Part shown: positions 61,834 through 64,000 of the stretch, one piece after another
Position numbering within the stretch: position 1 is the first letter of the stretch
Layout: each line of letters opens with the position of its first letter
Source of the DNA: JACDBE01 sp051002015
GTDB lineage: Bacteria; Actinomycetota; Acidimicrobiia; Spongiisociales; UBA5794
Assembly (NCBI GenBank): GCA_051002015.1
Contig: JBPCMS010000019.1
Coordinates: forward strand, 7,867-71,866
DNA: 64,000 nt
Direction of reading: 5' to 3'
The notes under the pieces: generated by a model
What the model was told of the DNA's origin: nothing
The model's input: the letters and a program-made list of their open reading frames with translations, nothing else
Database searches by the model: none
Made by a program: the position numbers and the translations under genes

Positions 61834-62532
61834 TCATACTCCCAGATAGCGCTGCAGAGCGACACTGCCCGGAAGATCGGCCGCGGGAGCCTCGTGCTTG
61901 ATCTCGCCCTTCTCGATGAGAAAGGCACGATCGGCGTGACGCAGGGCGAACCGGTGGTTCTGCTCGGCGAGCACGACCGCCAACCCGACCCCGACCAGCT
62001 GGTCGAGGAGCTCTCCGACCGCCCGGACCATCACCGGCGCCAGACCCTCGGAGGGCTCGTCGAGAAGCATCACCTTGGGGTTGGCCATCAGGGATCTCCC
62101 TACTGCCAGCATCTGTCGCTCACCGCCCGACAGGTTACCGGCGTTGCGGTTGCGCAGATCTCCAAGCTTCGGGAAGAACTCGTAGACCTGGTCGGTCGTC
62201 CACCGGTCGCCACCGTCGGTGCTGCGGCCCCTCACCACCCGCAGGTTCTCGTCGACGGTGAGGTCGGCGAAGACCCGGGCGCCAGATGGGACCAGGGTGA
62301 GCCCGTGCTTGAGCCGCTGGTACGAGGGGAGGCCGCTGACGTCGACCCCGTCGACGGTGACGCTGCCCGAGCGGGCCCGGAGCACCCCGGCCAGGGTCAT
62401 CAGGGTCGTCGTCTTGCCCGACCCGTTTCGACCCAGCAGCGCAACCAGCTCGCCGCCGCGGACGTCGAGGCCGACGCCGTGGAGGACGTGGCTCGCGCCG
62501 TAGTAGGTGTGGATGCCGCTCACCTCCAGCAT
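61834..62532 (-). CDS. livF: Branched-chain amino-acid ABC transporter ATPase LivF
   Basis: LivF is one of the two ATPases of the high-affinity branched-chain amino-acid (or related amide/short-acid) transporter. The 232-residue protein has Walker A GRNGSGKTTT, signature LSGGERQML, Walker B VMLLDEPSEG and the LivF-type end LQRYLGV. Its ATG overlaps the livG stop by one base. It is followed directly by phaC rather than another transport gene. Confidence 0.93.
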   Translation of the reverse strand: MLEVSGIHTYYGASHVLHGVGLDVRGGELVALLGRNGSGKTTTLMTLAGVLRARSGSVTVDGVDVSGLPSYQRLKHGLTLVPSGARVFADLTVDENLRVVRGRSTDGGDRWTTDQVYEFFPKLGDLRNRNAGNLSGGERQMLAVGRSLMANPKVMLLDEPSEGLAPVMVRAVGELLDQLVGVGLAVVLAEQNHRFALRHADRAFLIEKGEIKHEAPAADLPGSVALQRYLGV

Positions 62533-63281
62533 CAGTCTTCTGCTCCTAGGTAGACGGCCTGGACCTCGGGATCGCGCCGGACCTCCTCCGGGGTTCCCTC
62601 GGCGAGCCGCCGGCCCTGATGCATCACCAGTACCCGCTCGGCGGTGCCGAACACCACCTCCATGTCGTGCTCGCAGAACAGCAGGGTGAGGAAGTGCTCG
62701 TCGGCGAGGCGGCGGACCAGCTCCATCGTCCTGGTGGTCTCCTCGGGGGCCATCCCGGCGGTTGGCTCGTCGAGCAGCAGCAGCTTGGGCTCGAGGGCGA
62801 GGGAGATGGCCAGCCCCAGCGCCCGCTGGTCACCGTGGGAGAGGTTCCCGGCGAGGTCCTTGGCCGACCCGGTCAGGCCGACCGGCTCCAGGATGCCGTC
62901 GACCTCGGTCGAGTGCAGGCCGGCGACGGGGCCGACGAACCGGGCCGTCTCCCCGCGGCGGGACAGAACCCCCAGCTGGACGTTCTCGAACACGGTGAGG
63001 TTGGGGAAGATGCTGGTGATCTGGAACGCCCGCCCCAGCCCGGCCCGGGCGATCCGGTAGCTCGGCCGACCGGTGATGTCGGCGCCGTCGAAGGTGACGG
63101 TTCCCTCGTCGGGCCGGAAGTGACCCGTGATCAGGTTGAAGAGGGTGGTCTTCCCGGCCCCGTTCGGCCCGATGACGGCGCGCCGCTCCCCCGGGGCGAC
63201 GTCGAGATCGACCCCGTCGACGGCGCGCAGCCCACCGAAGTGCCGTTTCAATCCCCGCACCCGCAGCATCGGCTCGGTCAC
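62532..63281 (-). CDS. livG: Branched-chain amino-acid ABC transporter ATPase LivG
   Basis: LivG is the partner ATPase. The 249-residue protein has Walker A GPNGAGKTTL, the variant signature LSHGDQRAL (glutamine retained), Walker B LLLLDEPTAGM and the typical LivG C terminus (EGTPEEVRRDPEVQAVYLG). Its start overlaps the 3' end of the livM frame by four bases. livH and the binding-protein gene are not in the window. Confidence 0.93.
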   Translation of the reverse strand: MTEPMLRVRGLKRHFGGLRAVDGVDLDVAPGERRAVIGPNGAGKTTLFNLITGHFRPDEGTVTFDGADITGRPSYRIARAGLGRAFQITSIFPNLTVFENVQLGVLSRRGETARFVGPVAGLHSTEVDGILEPVGLTGSAKDLAGNLSHGDQRALGLAISLALEPKLLLLDEPTAGMAPEETTRTMELVRRLADEHFLTLLFCEHDMEVVFGTAERVLVMHQGRRLAEGTPEEVRRDPEVQAVYLGAED

Positions 63282-63842
63282 TGGTGCTCTCCGGTGACCT
63301 CGAGGTTCCCGACGTCCTCCAACCCCGGATCGGAGGCTTCGGGCGGGGCGCCGTCACGGTTGAACAACCGTCGCAACGCGTCGCCGACACCGCCGGGGAG
63401 GAACAGGATGATCAGCAGGAGGATGACGCCGAGCACCGCCCCCCAATAGGCGAAGGTCCTCGTCACCCAGTACTCGAGCGGGATGAAGATCAGCGCCCCC
63501 AGCGATGGGCCGAGGAAGACGAACTGCCCGCCGATCAGCGTGATGAAGATCGGCTCTGCCGACTTGGTCCACAGCAGCAGGTTGGGGAATGCCCCCTGGT
63601 CCTGGATGGCGAACATGGCCCCGGCGACTCCGGCGAAGGCACCACCGAGGGTGAAGGCCGCCAGCTCGTAGCGCTTGACCCGGATCCCCAGGAAGCCGGC
63701 CCGCTCCCTGTTCTCGCGGATCGCCTTGAGGGTGGCGCCGAACGGTGACCGCATCAGGATCCACATGGCGGAGATCGCCACGCCGGCGATGCCGAGCAGG
63801 AAGTAGTAGCACCGCTCGGGGGTGCCGACGGCGGGATCGTCG
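63278..63842 (-). pseudogene. livM: 5'-truncated LivM-type permease
   Basis: The frame encodes only the C-terminal half (about 185 residues) of a LivM permease: hydrophobic helices starting at CYYFLLGIAGVAIS, the conserved cytoplasmic loop SPFGATLKAIRENRERAGFLGIRVKRYEL, further helices and a charged C terminus. LivM is normally about 320 residues or more; the first helices (GLNLLLGYTGQ-type region) are missing. Upstream of about 63842 the frame loses homology and runs antisense into tRNA-Asn. The gene was probably cut by a rearrangement next to the tRNA, leaving livG and livF without an intact partner here; a misassembly is the alternative. Confidence 0.65.
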
Positions 63843-63904
63843 CCTCGGCCGCCACCGTCTAATCTGTGACTACGCACCTCACCCCCTCGTGGGTTGCCGC
63901 GCAT

Positions 63905-63977
63905 TCCGGGGTAGCTCAACTGGCAGAGCATCGGACTGTTAATCCGCAGGTTGTGGGTTCGAGTCCCACCCCCGGAG
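63905..63977 (+). tRNA. tRNA-Asn (GTT)
   Basis: The 73-base sequence forms a cloverleaf: acceptor TCCGGGG/CCCCGGA, D-arm TAGCTCAACTGGCAGAGCA, anticodon loop CTGTTAA (anticodon GTT), T-arm GTGGG-TTCGAGT-CCCAC and discriminator G. The anticodon stem has one weak end pair (T-C). The 3' CCA is not encoded. It is the boundary at which livM homology is lost. Confidence 0.93.
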
Positions 63978-64000
63978 CCTCCCCGAAACCCTTGCTCGTC

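Overview
The window is about 64 kb of high-GC DNA from a Gram-positive-type chromosome, most likely a deep-branching actinobacterium; an Acidimicrobiia-like lineage is my best guess, not proven. The reasons are very high GC at third codon positions, frequent GTG starts, an actinobacterial PlsB-type acyltransferase, an hrcA-dnaJ pair without grpE or dnaK, a single-chain GlyRS, and many start codons directly preceded by a TANNNT hexamer, as in leaderless actinobacterial mRNAs. No rRNA, CRISPR array, prophage or insertion sequence was seen. Nearly everything is core housekeeping, on the plus strand.

Layout. 1-6.8 kb: a 5'-cut DhaM-HPr-EI phosphotransfer fusion, an acidic tandem-repeat protein, plsB, a gene fragment beside a double hairpin, and an amidohydrolase. 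6.9-17.1 kb: valS-folC-ndk and the cell-shape operon mreB-mreC-mreD-mrdA-rodA. 17.1-22.8 kb: tdk (minus), rng with a long leader, rplU-rpmA-obgE-proB. 22.9-28.9 kb: a cobalamin-binding-type protein, a divergent proA-like dehydrogenase, a MoxR/VWA pair and a degenerate LytM-type protein. 28.7-34.8 kb: nadD, rsfS (apparently with an ATC start), tRNA-Ala, a pterin dehydratase/VOC fusion, leuS and two small putative metalloproteases. 34.9-43.3 kb: comEA-comEC, a DinB-family remnant, holA, greA, rpsT, lepA-hemW. 43.3-58.8 kb: hrcA, dnaJ, phoH-pgpH-ybeY-corC-era, recO-uppS-glyS, an Lrp/AsnC regulator, a 30-codon small gene, dnaG and sigA. 58.8-64 kb: a YtxH-like protein, a polyhydroxyalkanoate (PHA) locus (phasin-like protein, XRE regulator, phaC), the livG-livF ATPases, a 5'-truncated livM and tRNA-Asn.

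The order from valS to sigA strongly resembles the ancestral Gram-positive order known from Bacilli, including a 7TM-HD (PgpH-type) gene between phoH and ybeY. The genes cover cell elongation, ribosome assembly and translation (rplU, rpmA, rpsT, obgE, era, ybeY, rsfS, lepA, three aminoacyl-tRNA synthetases), DNA replication (dnaG, holA), DNA uptake (comEA/EC) and primary transcription (sigA).

The most unusual content is intergenic: at least seven copies of a roughly 50-bp palindromic element in two clusters of opposite orientation (51.96-52.16 kb and 59.86-60.09 kb), a related-looking pair at 25.62-25.75 kb, a self-contained 30-codon gene with promoter, strong Shine-Dalgarno and terminator-like hairpin near 55.6 kb, and several gene remnants (5.5 kb, 38.1 kb, livM at 63.8 kb).
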